Assembly: GCA_958295665.1 (NCBI GenBank)
Contig: OY282559.1
Span: 253,079,461 to 253,143,460 of the forward strand
DNA length: 64,000 nucleotides
Reading direction: 5' to 3'
DNA from: Tipula vernalis
Lineage: Eukaryota; Arthropoda; Insecta; Diptera; Tipulidae
The translations under genes were made by a program, and so were the position numbers. The notes beneath the pieces were generated by a model, which saw only the letters and a list, made by a program, of their open reading frames with translations, was not told where the DNA came from and made no database searches. Below are positions 1-10,099 of the stretch, piece after piece; the first letter of the stretch is position 1; each line of letters starts with the position of its first letter.

Positions 1-806
1 GAGCAAAACGAGATATTATCCATGAGGGATAAGTTTGTACCATGAGGCGATAGCCGCGTGGGACATTATCCCGAGTGGATAATATCTCTTTGCTCACGAG
101 TGGCATACAACGTTTTATCCACTTTTGTTGAAATAAATTTCGTAAATTAATAAGAAATAGTTCCATTTTTGTTTTCACACTGGAGCATTGTATTTTGAAA
201 TACATTTTATCATAGTGACCATTCTTTAAATTGTCATGGTGTACTTTAATTTAACTACTTTTTGAAATATAGTTTTTCATTCAATTTGGCTACGAATAAT
301 TTTCCAATGACTACTCAACATTTTGTTATACAAAATATAACTCACGTTGCCCCTAGCAGCGTGGGTTATACAATAACAATGGGTTATTTTACATTTTCTT
401 TATTTGAAATCAGCATAGTTATCGGGCTATTATATATCAATAGTGGATAAAGAGATTAATAGGGAGGTAAATAGAGTGTTAACCAGCCTTCGTCATTGCC
501 TGTCAAAATATAAAATATATTATAAAAATGGTCAACTTTTTTTTTAAAACTTAACAAAATTAATTATTTGGAGACTTTTCTTAAATAAACGGAATACTTT
601 TTAATATATTTACTTATAAATTAATTTTAAAGTGAATCATAATATAGTTTCAATGAAAATTTAATGCTAAAAATAAAAATTTGAAAAGTGTTTTCATGTG
701 AAAAGATTTTGACTTCATTTTTCCCCTCTCAGAATATGAATCGGAAATGAGTATTTCTCACTGAAAATATGTATTTCTCACTGAAAATGCTGTTCATTAT
801 TATTTT
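1..806. other. AT-rich non-coding DNA with an imperfect hairpin
   Basis: No gene is recognisable. The arms at 10-32 and 66-88 pair with 20 of 23 positions matching around a 33-nt loop, and the motif GGATAA recurs in them. This may be the end of an element lying mostly outside the window. The 62-codon open frame at 262-450 has no recognisable motif. Confidence 0.5.
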
Positions 807-1128
807 CAGAGAACGAGAAATTGGGCAAACAAATTTATTGCAAATTGGAGTCTTTTTTTGCTAAAATTACAAAACTTTTGAAAGCAATTGGTTTATTGTT
901 TCATTTTAAATACATGTAAGACGTAATTTTTTGAAAAACAAATTGACCTGCAATTTAGGGGCAAAACACCGAAAAATGCCAAAATATTCAAAATACGTTG
1001 ATTGGTGTTAAAGTACTGTAATAAATTAAACACTTATTTTTTATTTTTTTGTTTGTTTTTTATTGATTTATAGAAGTTCAATCTTTCATATTAATATTTT
1101 GTTGGACCGCCTTTTGTTTTTATTACAC
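807..1128 (+). repeat. Left inverted terminal repeat of the Tc1-like element
   Basis: This stretch is the reverse complement of about 2421-2749 with scattered mismatches. Its outermost ~15 bases are more diverged than the rest. At over 320 bp the repeats are long compared with the short ends of canonical Tc1. Confidence 0.85.
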
Positions 1129-1249
1129 CGGTACAACCCCGCAACTGATGTGCAAAAAAATTGGGCAAGCAATTATTTTTTTTTACGCCTACCGTTCTTG
1201 GCCGTCATTAGGGTGCAGATGTTTTATTGCCTGTAATTAATTTTTTGAG

Positions 1250-1257
1250 TATAAATA
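1250..1257 (+). promoter_or_regulatory. Probable TATA box of the Tc1-like transposase
   Basis: TATAAATA lies 83 bases upstream of the transposase ATG, just inside the left terminal repeat. The placement fits an element-internal promoter, though in 70% A+T sequence such a motif is weak evidence alone. Confidence 0.4.
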
Positions 1258-1339
1258 GTGCATATTTTGTAAGATTAAGTTATTCTGTAAGTGATCCTAG
1301 ACAAATAAAGAATAAAGTGCAATTTTAGTTAAAAAAAAA

Positions 1340-2458
1340 ATGGGAAAAGTTAGTGACCAGTGTAAAAGCAGTATGTTGATTTTGGCGCGAGAAAATTTAA
1401 CCACGCGTGAAATAGGTGAAAGAATAAACATTCCTAAAAGTACTGTCGCGTGGAATATAAAAAAAAATCGAGAGATGGGCGGTACACAAAGAAAGAAAGG
1501 CTCTGGAAGGCCCAGAAAGACAACGCCAGTGGAAGATCGTTTTATACTATTACAAAGTCGTCGGAACCGTTTTAAAACTTCATCGGACATGAGACAGGAT
1601 CTTGAGCGAGCAACGGGAAAAAAAATTTCAGCCGGCTTAGTGAGAAAAAGACTTGTTAAAGCTGGTTTGAGAGCACTTAAACCAGTCCAGAAGCCTGAGT
1701 TCACATTACTAGTGAAAAAAAAACGTTTGCTATGGGCCCAGGAGCTTGTTAATTAAACTCCAGAGATGTGGAATGATGTGATTTTCTCCGATGAATCAAA
1801 ATTCAAGCTGCATGTTGGAGATGGAAGAATTCTCGTAAGGAGAAAACCTAGCGAGAGACTTAGCAACGAATGTCTTTTAAGACTTCCACCGAAAAAAGAA
1901 GGTGTTATGGTCTGGGGATGCTTTTCTGGAAATGAAACCGGTCGATTGTGCTTGCTTAGTTCCAGCGTTACAGCAGCTGTTTATCTGCAGGTCCTTCAGA
2001 ACGAATTTGAGCCTTCTGCGTTAAAGCTTTTTGGCGAGACTTGCAAATTTATTTTTCAACAGAACAACGCTCCGTGCCATACCGCCAAAATTGTGAGTTA
2101 TTAATTTTGAATTGTAGATAGACAAATTGGCTTTCAGATAAACATAAATAATTTGTTAAAAACTTGTTTTTTTTTCTTATCTCTTCATTTAAAGGTAAAA
2201 AAGTACTCCGAAGAAAAAAGTATCGATGTGTTGAGCTGGCCCCCGTATAGTCCAGACTTAAATCCAATTGAAAATATTTGGTCTATAATGAAGCTAGAAG
2301 TAGCAAGGAAGCGCCCAGAATCGATTGAAGCTTTAAAAAGTTTGTTGATGATGATTTGGGAATCCATATCTCCTGCGACTTTGAAAAATTTATCAAATTC
2401 AATGAATCGGAGGTGTATCGCTGTAATAAAAGCAAAAGGCGGTCCAACAAAATATTAA
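1340..2458 (+). pseudogene. Tc1-family transposase, DD34E type, with one intron and inactivating changes
   Basis: The product would bind the terminal repeats and catalyse cut-and-paste transposition. The N-terminal ~110 codons carry a paired-like helix-turn-helix (TTREIGERINIPKSTV) and a GRPRK AT-hook-like motif. The catalytic half shows FSDES (first Asp, 1790-1792), QQNNAPCH (2063-2065) and SPDLNPIENIW (Glu, 2270-2272). The family normally has QQDNAPCH, so the second catalytic Asp is Asn here. An in-frame TAA at 1754-1756 separates the two domains. A GT-AG intron at 2093-2194 is inferred: reading through gives a stop, while splicing joins CHTAKI to VKKYSEE and leaves exactly 34 residues between the second and third catalytic positions. 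Identification is firm; inactivity is nearly certain. Confidence 0.9.
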
Positions 2459-2749
2459 TATTAAAGATTGAGCTTCGATAAATCAATAAAAAACAAAAAA
2501 AAAATAAAAAATAAGTGTTTAATTTATTACATTACTTTAACTCCAATCAAACGTATTTTGAATATTTTGGCATTTTTCGGTGTTATGCCCCTAAATTGCA
2601 GGTCAATTTTTTTTTTTCAAAAAATTACGTCATACATGTATTTAAAATGAAACAATAAACCAATTGCTTTCAAAAGTTTTCTAATTTTAGCAAAAAAAGA
2701 CTCCAATTTGCAATAAATTTGTTTGCCCAATTTTTTTTTACCAGCACTG
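2421..2749 (-). repeat. Right inverted terminal repeat of the Tc1-like element
   Basis: Reverse complement of the left terminal repeat. The outer edge is followed by TA (2750-2751). The inner edge includes the end of the transposase coding sequence. Confidence 0.85.
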
Positions 2750-4228
2750 TACATCATTTCAGTCGAAAATTTAAATTGTTTCGTACCAAAGTCACCGGCG
2801 ACTTTTTTCGGTGAATTTCAAGAATACGGGCCCAGAACTATTAATAAAATAGAACGGATAATGCAGACGAAAATCAAAATTACACAGCTACTTAAATAGT
2901 TAAAAACATCGTTATGAGAACATTGACAATAATAAAAGAGACAATTTGGATAGAATTGAAGAGCTAGAATAAAAATGAAAGGAACTGAATCTCTATTGCT
3001 GAGTAATAAAATTAACACGTAAACCAATAACATGTTTGAGTTAGGACCGGTATTTCAATTGACACGATTAAACTAAAGAAGTAGTTTAACAAGTTTACTT
3101 AACTCGTGATAAATATTAACTTGAATTCAACCAAACATTAAATAAGTGTGAGTTTTTCAATATTTTTGTCCAATTTTGTTTAACTATACTACTTATACTG
3201 CAATAAACGGTTGGAATAGCAACGTCTTATTATTCGAAAACTTCAATTTAACTGTTGATGCCAGCGGCCTGCGGCTAATATAACGTCATAGGCAGTGAAT
3301 GGATATTACAATTTATGATGCTTACTTAACATTACTATTTGAAATAATGAGGGTTGATATTTTTGTAATATTCAGAATATTAAATCAATTGTTGTTTTGT
3401 TATAGCGCTTTGATTCTCCTAACCCCCGCTCAGCCATCCGCTTTATTAAACATTTGCAAGAAAATACATTTTCCACTAAACATAAAAATGAAATTTTAAA
3501 AATTTATGACTGGAAGAGGACGGACGGACAGGACATATTTCTAATCAATGTTTTGGAGTCCCTTTAACCTAATTCATTGAGAAATGTGAAAATCTGGGGC
3601 AAACTTTTTTTTCGTGAATACGTTTTTCTGTTATTTTACTTAGTTTTTGATTTATTTATTTAAAAAATTTCATTGAATACAATATTATCTGTAATACCAT
3701 TTTTGGTCATATCATCCTTTCGTTGTAACTTGTAATGATACATCTTATATGGATTTTTAACGAACTGCCACTAAAATACTTCTTGAACAGGCTGTATATA
3801 ATTGGTCATAAAAAAATGATAACGATTTAAATTAAACTGGATTGCAAGATCGTTTAATGTAACTAATGCTACTCTCAGTGTAAAATGAATAGAGCTGCAG
3901 CCTCGGTCAGTATAAGATGCGTTCCATTGCACAGCTCTTTTTATACCTACATTTCGTAGTAATATAATAATTGATCATTTTTTAATTTCAGTTTAAAACG
4001 GTTCTAGTTCTAGTTTGGGCAGCCAAATTTATTCACTAAAACTTGAAGATTTACTGTTTAAATTTTTAATACAAAATGTGACAGCTTAAAATAAAATTTG
4101 AAAAGCTACCTGTTTGAAATAAATTTATAGAATAACATTAAAATACACCGTCCTTATACATTTTTTTTTAAATTTTGGTTAATATTTAACAAACATTCTT
4201 TGTGTCATATCCTGTGCACATAACCGCT
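2750..4228. other. AT-rich DNA without recognisable genes
   Basis: No coding motif, RNA gene or convincing repeat was seen. A weak inverted similarity between about 2811-2840 and 3033-3060 might mark an old MITE of about 250 bp, but mismatches are too many to call it. Confidence 0.4.
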
Positions 4229-4239
4229 GCCGTGACGTT
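4229..4239. repeat. Target-site duplication, left copy, of the SINE
   Basis: GCCGTGACGTT is repeated exactly at 4434-4444 and brackets the SINE. Confidence 0.75.
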
Positions 4240-4433
4240 CCTACTTTAAACTTATGCAGTAGCTAAATCGGGGTCACCCGCTTTATGTCTGTTGTACGCA
4301 GACCAGACCACTTGCAATATAGCACCGTGTCAGCTTCTACTACTACCTGTATTAAATCCCTTTTATCCTTCGTTAACGGGATTCAAACCTCGCACCTCTT
4401 TATGCAAACGCCGCAGCTGTAACCACTGTTATC
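4240..4433 (-). mobile_element. tRNA-derived SINE (about 194 bp)
   Basis: Read on the minus strand, the unit begins with an A-box-like segment containing AACAGTGGTTA. About 35 bases further on it has the B-box-like GGTTTGAATCC, one base from the GGTTCGANTCC consensus of internal polymerase III promoters. Perfect 11-bp direct repeats flank it, as expected after LINE-assisted insertion. There is no long poly(A) tail. It is not a functional tRNA because no cloverleaf can be completed. The LINE partner cannot be deduced from one copy. Confidence 0.65.
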
Positions 4434-4444
4434 GCCGTGACGTT
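4434..4444. repeat. Target-site duplication, right copy, of the SINE
   Basis: Exact repeat of GCCGTGACGTT at 4229-4239. Confidence 0.75.
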
Positions 4445-5800
4445 TGGTCGGTTAAATGAGGTAATCTGTTATGCTGGAATAAACCGTAAATTATTGTTTG
4501 CCTCGGGAGTCCGTCCCGAGTAATTTTGGTTTAAGAAAATGTTTTAAATTTTGGGATCATCCGTCAATACCAATCCGGCAGTCCTAGCTATCATAGTTTT
4601 ATTTAGGTAGTCGATGTGCCTAAATTTAAGCAAACATTACTACAAATTTTTTAGGACGTATCCGAATTCCATAATAAATAATTTTTCTGTAATAAATATG
4701 ACACTCTCTGAATAATTTGCGCTCCACGTTTCAAATACAATAAGTTCAATTATTGTCCGACTAATTCTTGAAGGAGAATAATACAATAATACTAAAATAG
4801 CGTGTAGATCTAATTAAAAGAAATTCTAAAACCCTAAGGAATAAAAACGCTCCTATTAAATAAAATTTTCAAAACGCTCCCCAAATACAGTTAAATACTA
4901 TTTATTTGATTACCTTTTCTCCGCTCGGTTTAAGGCTCAGCTTTCATATTTTCGACTTTTTTAAGAAATTTTTTGCATCGCTCGATTATTTTTAATTTGG
5001 ATGGAAGCATTTCTAGTGCTTCACTTCTGGCACCTCTTACAAAAAATTTTACTGGAGCCTGAAGGGAGAGAGTGCAAGCTTACCAATTTTTACGTTAATT
5101 GTTTATCAAACCTGTAATTTACTGAAAAATTTACTGTTAAATCAAAATTGTATTACCGGTCGAGTCATTCAAGTAAGTGTCGTCTAAATAGCTATTCAGG
5201 TTTCTATAAATGAGACTTTACATTTCGAGCAAGTTTTTATACAAATTATAAAGGACAATTATATGCCAACATAAAAATGGAAAATATCGGGTGGCTTGAT
5301 ACCCCAAATATTGACCAATGAAACATCTATTTTGTTAAATTTCTATTTGTATTGGTCGATTTAGTGATTTAAACCCCAACAAGATATTTGCCGACTAAAC
5401 ATCTATTCAGACTTCTATAAAAAGGGATCATTATATTTGCCAGAAAATAGACATTCAGAAAACCCAACACAACATTCAGAAAAATTATTTCGAATTTTTA
5501 ATTCCCCAAAATTTTGAGAATTTTGTTAATTTTTTGAGGGCATTTTTCGCCAAAGAGCAGGTTTGGGAAGGTTCAGTTTCACTTTTAATGTATTAACTGG
5601 AAGTGCCAAAACGACTCAAGCTATTTTTATTAACGTCATCATTGCGCAAAGAGGTCTAATGTTAAGCTGCTTTGTGAAGTTCTATTTTAGTAAAAAAAAA
5701 ATAAAAAATTGAAAAAATTTAGAAATTCTGTAAATCCTGACATATTTACAAATTCTGTAGTTAAAATAATATACAAATGTACAAATAATGTAGTTATTAC
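4445..5800. other. AT-rich DNA with a minor diverged direct repeat
   Basis: No gene is visible. A short perfect hairpin (CTCGGGA/TCCCGAG) lies near 4503-4521. Two diverged direct copies of a motif containing CTATTCAG..TTCTATAAA occur near 5180-5215 and 5395-5430. Confidence 0.4.
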
Positions 5801-5813
5801 AGATTAGAGTTTT

Positions 5814-5924
5814 TTCAAATTCTAGGTGTTGATCATTTCTGGTGATTGTTTTTTCAAGAAAATTTGTCTGGTTGTCCTTTTCTTCGTCTGCAGTAAATTT
5901 AATAGATAGTACTGCGTTTATCAT
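5814..5924 (-). pseudogene. Penelope-like element reverse-transcriptase fragment
   Basis: The minus strand encodes a peptide with SIKFTADEEKDN followed by NFLEKTITRNDQHLEF. This matches the pattern of the Penelope-like RT segment in which an I-x-FT-x-E-x-E-x-(D/N) stretch precedes F-L-D and then L-x-x-x-I-Y-R-K-P. Here the Asp of FLD is Glu and the IYRKP part is lost. It is about 40 codons long, flanked by non-coding sequence. The assignment rests on this short match only. Confidence 0.5.
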
Positions 5925-5999
5925 TTCTAGGATTTTGATAATTTTTCTCGTCTCAGGAATTAGAAAATGGTTTGCAATAAACGGGCACACAAACAATTA

Positions 6000-6950
6000 A
6001 TATTTGAGATACAACAAATTAATAAAGTAAACAATTTAATGAGCAACAACCAAAATTTCTAAGCATTTATTTCTTTTGAAATATTCTGGAAAATGGAGAT
6101 TTATTTTCAAAATTGCTTCGTCAACCTTGCAGACGCAAGAGATTTTTGTTTTTTCCCCATTTGATAATTCCCATATGTTTATTCCAAAATATTATTTGTG
6201 TAAATTATCGATTAGAAGAGATGGCGAACCAGTTCAAAACAAAACCCGAATTAGTTTAACCAAAACATAATAAAACGAGTCATCAATCCTTTTCTCTTTT
6301 TTTAAACAAATTACTTCTCTTCAATTAACGCCTACAATAATTTTGTAAAACCCCCTTTCTGACTTCTATAAAGCCATATAAATGCAGTGGTCAATTAAAA
6401 CCATAGTTAGATCAATTAAGTGGATTGATAATGTAGGTAGCTCACGAAATTTATAAAGATCTACACAAATAAAAATATGCAGTGGGAAATTTAAAAAATG
6501 TTGTTTATTTGTATTAGATTCAAATCAATTATCTTGTTTATTAATATTATTTTCCGATAGCTTTGTTGAATCTCAATAATTACTTTGAATACTCAACAAA
6601 ATACTTTTACTGTAAGATATGTATAATTAGCGCATCGATCCGACAACGATAAAGATTTTGGTCTGGTGGTTGGATGATTTCACCATCCGACGTCACCCGA
6701 CAAAGTAAACCAACTTACACATGAGGCCCGATCTGATTTTAACCCCAAATCGGGTCGACCATATCAGTTCGTGTAGGGGACAGTTTAGAAGAAATGACTA
6801 TGACAGACAAAACCGGGTGACAATAAAATACGAAGACTGATTAAATTCCAAATATTTCTAAAGAATTTGAACCAAATCATTTGAAAATTTTATAGACTTG
6901 AAAATAACACGTTGATTTACCTAATAGAAAAATTAAAACATTTCAAAATA
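6000..6950. other. AT-rich DNA without recognisable genes
   Basis: No coding signal. Two short palindromes (GGATG..CATCC near 6675, CCCGAT..ATCGGG near 6727) sit in a locally less AT-rich patch at 6630-6790 that may be a MITE remnant, but its ends could not be defined. Confidence 0.35.
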
Positions 6951-6999
6951 GCCTCCATGATCATAAATACATAACATAAACCATTTCTAAAATTATCAG

Positions 7000-7290
7000 C
7001 AGCACTTCGAAGCATTTCTAGAGGCATTTAATCTCAGGCCTTGAAAATGACAGCACTTGGCTTTAGTCTCCAAGTATCCTCAAACAAAATAGTTGGGAGG
7101 AATTAAATCCAGAGAATACGGTGGCCATTGCATAACGTTTAAAAAATCTGAAAACTTCTCTCGAATCTATTCTTTACATACCAGAGCAGGTTCTTGTTGG
7201 AAGGTGCAATCATTATTTGGATAATGTTCACAAGTCCAGGTAAGAACTACTTTCTCGAGAATTTCACATCGATACATTTTTTGGCTCACT
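7000..7290 (-). pseudogene. Tc1/mariner-superfamily transposase remnant
   Basis: Minus-strand translation gives YRCEILEKVVLTW, then CTFQQEPAL, then FSDFLNVMQWPPYSLDLIPPNYFV and GYLETKAK. These follow the order of a mariner-superfamily catalytic domain, in which QQDSAPxH and WPPxSPDLNPxDYxVWGxLE are usual. The catalytic Asp of QQD is Glu here, and in-frame stops are present (after VCKE and FV). Only about the last third of the domain is left. It lies directly beside the LOA remnant on the same strand. Confidence 0.6.
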
Positions 7291-7419
7291 TTGACCCCTT
7301 CATTTGAGCGGTAGTTCTGAGTCTTATTTTTGATTTAATATATGTAGACATCCAACAGCTTTCTCAAGGTTTTGAAAAGAAAGGATGATAGTGTTAATGG
7401 TCTTAGGTTCTTATGATAG

Positions 7420-7930
7420 TCCTTATTTCGGAGTAAAGACCACATTAACCTCCATCCGGTACCTAGAGATATAAACCAGCTTTACTGAGTTGTTTTGAAG
7501 TTCCGCTGGTATAATCAGATAAGTTATATGATTTCGAACCTTTTAGTGCCCATAAGATCCATTTCCTAGTTACGATGTCGTCTGAGCACACTGAAAGTGT
7601 TTGCTGATGATTACTATGCACTATCAGGTCATCGAAGCTCCCTGGGAAGTGGTTCTGCAGAGAAAAGCTCCAAAGATTCTTCGCTAAAAGCTGTTCTCGA
7701 CCCGTTCGATTTAATCAAAAAACGAACTGGTTGTACTTTTGGAAAGGATCTTCCTAAGGCGAGCAGCTTCCGACCTTTCATATATGTCCTGCAAGCCTTA
7801 CGATAGGTCCCCAGTTTCCCGGACAACCTTACTGGTTTTTTCTTTCGCCTAGGCTTATCCTATTGGCAAGCAGAACTGAAGAATCGGTTGCACCACTACC
7901 TAGTGACGCTATCCAACACGTCCTCCATTT
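7420..7930 (-). pseudogene. LINE ORF2 linker and RT N-terminal remnant
   Basis: Minus-strand frames in mosaic order give RRKKKPVRLSGKLGTYRKACR, EAARLRKILSKS, SEESLEL, ILWALKGSKSYN and YRMEVNVVFTPK. These correspond in order to the K-x-PWW-x-x-x-L-x-x-x-R-x-x-x-R linker and to the K-V-x-W-x-x-x-S-x-x-x-x-K-S-P-G-x-D and V-V-F-I-P-K motifs of LOA reverse transcriptases. Several stops and frame switches occur. Coding similarity fades below about 7400. Confidence 0.5.
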
Positions 7931-7933
7931 CCC

Positions 7934-8510
7934 TTATTGTCGCTGTGGTCTCCTATATGTTATATATCGATGAAAAACGACAGAAAAGGAGTGTTTCTTG
8001 CCCACCCTCCATTTTCTAACCATATGAAAAATATTATTTAAGGCGAGGGTTACATCTAGAACCTCCTGCCTATTTATTTGTGGCTTCACGCCCCATATTA
8101 CACAATGAAAGGCTAGTACCCAGCAAACAATCAGAAAATTACTTGCCTTATGCGCATTAATAACAACTCCCAGTACCATGCCGATCTTTGTTTGTTCCGA
8201 TTCAAGGATCAGCTTCTTCCGAGTATCCGAAGAAACCTTCTTTTCCCGCTCCATGTAGGCTGAAACCAGCCAGAATCTGGAAGTGCCTACCTCTAGGACC
8301 CGCAGTTGTGTCACCATTGCTGTATTGAGAAAGTAGGGAAAATTTAAATTATTTTTCCCAAAAATACAAGATCTGAGAATCTTCGCAGACTTCCTAGAGG
8401 ATACAATAATATACCTCCTGGTTCGGAGGCCACATATCCTATTTTTGTTAATCCAAATTTCTTGGATTAGCATCCTATTCTCACCCGAGGACGAGGAGGA
8501 GGAGAACTGA
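7934..8510 (-). pseudogene. LINE ORF2 apurinic-type endonuclease remnant
   Basis: A 179-codon open frame (8473-7934) begins LIQEIWINKNRICGLRTRRYIIVSS, corresponding to the LIQEPW(I/V)xxxRI(R/C)GL motif near the catalytic Glu of LINE endonucleases; the usual Pro is Ile. It continues with SCIFGKNNLNF, FWLVSAYME and EEVLDVTLALNN-like sequence (QEVLDVTLALNN). The middle region with the Asp-His catalytic residues (normally D-x-N-x-H-H-xx-W-G) is shortened to VVINAHKASN. The enzyme would nick the insertion target; this copy lacks key residues. Confidence 0.65.
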
Positions 8511-8841
8511 AGAAACAGCGTTACAATGGCGAAGGTTAATTTGAATTATATTAAGCGTATTTTACCTTTACTTTCCTCCATGTATTTATGTTACAGTTAC
8601 ATGTTTGGAATACGCCGGCATCGTCCGTTTCGCTGAACACCGTACAATGTGTACTGATCATGGCAGCACTCTCCTGCCTGGCCTGCTGTTTCGCTCAAGG
8701 GAACTTCCTCCTCCTTCTCAAAGTGAATCAGCTCCTCTTGCACACGTTGTAAGTGGTCGACCCGAAACCGAAATAATTCACTCCCTTCGTTTTTTCCAGA
8801 AGAACTAAGGACTTCTTATTTATTACCATTATCGATAATCT

Positions 8842-9250
8842 CTAGCCCCCTTTCGCTTCCTCCTGTTTGACGATCTTCCAATTACTGGTTGGAAGATTAG
8901 GATTACCGGCCTGAATAATCTTCATGACTCCATCAGAGCTAGCCGGTTCAGATAGCAGCCAGATAAGTGCCTTTGGCCTGTTGGAAATCTCTTCGCTGGT
9001 AACAACCGCAAACCTGGCGCCTTGCCACACCTTTCCTACTTCGGCCTTTTTGTGGAAATCCGCTGATCTCTGGTCTGAGCATGCAGTTACCTTCACATGC
9101 TCTTGGTACCATCCCTCATCTTCCTGATGTCACGCTCCCATCTTCTTGACAACAAATGCGCCCTAAAGACATCGCTGAACAGCTTTGTCTTCGTTCAGCA
9201 GTTTGGCACTTTTGCCGTTGACCGTTTCTATCTCGTCTTGGGACTGCTGT
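8842..9250 (-). pseudogene. LINE ORF1-like (gag-like) protein remnant
   Basis: Read on the minus strand: a start-proximal piece with NGKSAKLLNEDKAVQRC, a stop, then an 84-codon open frame with VWQGARFAVVTSEEISNRPKALIW and ending NWKIVKQEEAKGG. The VWxGARF..VTSEEIxxRPKALIW pattern is what I recall from LOA/Loner-type ORF1 C-termini. Such proteins bind element RNA. It lies upstream of the endonuclease block of the same element. Confidence 0.55.
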
Positions 9251-9879
9251 CTTTTAGATTCGTGGTCCCTCTCTGAGGTTCGGCAGCCAACAGAGGTCGC
9301 GTGGTATGCAGGGGGCTTCGTTCACGACTTGGTTTTGTTAGATGGGCCCCAAGCCGGATAGATTATCAGCACGGGTTGTTTTACACCTTAATCCGGCCCA
9401 TTTTCTCTCATTTAGCCGCCTTACACCTAGGTCACTTTTTATCACCCGTTCAATAAACAGCGTGAACCTGGGGGCAACGGCAAGTAAGACTACGGGTTTA
9501 TTTATATATCAAATCTGAATTCATCAAAAAGCGTGGGCCATATTGCTGTATGGAATAACATGGAAATGAATGGTATAACTGATCATGTCCTGTTTCATTT
9601 TTTTTTTCAATTCCAATAGAACTCCTAAAATTTAAAAAAAAAAAAAAAAGTTAGGCGCTAACAAGTAAATTAGTATTGCACATTACATTTAGTATTACAT
9701 TTGATGCGAATATGTTTTGAATTACAATAGCTATGAACTTGAACCAAAAACCAGATCCAAGCTTATTCATATTCCTTTCAGAATCTTTAAGTCTTCGCTT
9801 CTTAAACAAGGGGTAGAGTATTTTGTTGAGATTTGCAAAATTCTGGCATATAATAAAATATTCAAAATATACTCTAGAA

Positions 9880-10099
9880 CGACCAGCAAGATACTCAGGT
9901 CCTAATTCCGTTGAACATGTTTTGTATATGTAGGTGTTTTAGGTTCAGAGAGCCTGTCTTCGAGACCCTAAAGCATCTCAAACAGGCTTTTGTTGAGGTG
10001 TATGACATTATATCTCAAAATGACATTAAAAAGTTGGTTTTGAGTAAGAATCAATTGCCACGAGATGTTGAACCGAGAGAAGGAAACACTCGTTACTAA
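9880..10099 (+). pseudogene. Tc1-like transposase C-terminal fragment
   Basis: The reading starts with PNSVEHVLYM (catalytic-Glu motif, usually DLNPIEHVWD) and continues, after stops, with ETLKHLKQAFVEVYDIISQNDIKKLVLS. It ends DVEPREGNTRY, matching the family's terminal (V)xA(V)IxAxGGxTRY pattern followed by a stop. It belongs to a different Tc1 lineage from the 0.8-kb element, whose end reads KGGPTKY. Confidence 0.65.

Larger units (their letters stand above)
807..2749 (+). mobile_element. Tc1-like DNA transposon, almost complete, inactive
   Basis: Long inverted terminal repeats (about 807-1128 and 2421-2749) enclose one transposase gene. The right outer end reads CAGTGCTGG on the minus strand and is followed by TA at 2750-2751, the usual Tc1/mariner target. 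The left outer end has diverged and no TA is seen there. The inner edge of the right repeat overlaps the last codons of the transposase. A motif like the terminal TTGGGCAA(A/G)CAA occurs again inside the left end near 1160, which resembles the internal direct repeats of IR/DR-type Tc1 elements. The gene has a nonsense codon and a lost catalytic residue, so the copy cannot move itself. Confidence 0.9.
7330..9480 (-). mobile_element. LOA-clade non-LTR retrotransposon, decayed 5' half
   Basis: Three consecutive blocks on the minus strand appear in the order expected for a LINE: an ORF1-like protein (9250-8842), an endonuclease (8510-7934) and the RT N-terminal linker (7930-about 7420). The segment is clearly richer in G+C than its surroundings. 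Stops and frame changes break all three. The catalytic RT core and RNase H are missing. A second LOA-type copy at 29.0-30.6 kb holds only the 3' half, so the two cannot be aligned to test whether they are one family. No target duplication was found. Confidence 0.7.

Noticed and set aside
2811..3060. Possible MITE with weak inverted ends around an open frame
   Set aside because: The inverted similarity has many mismatches and gaps and no target duplication.
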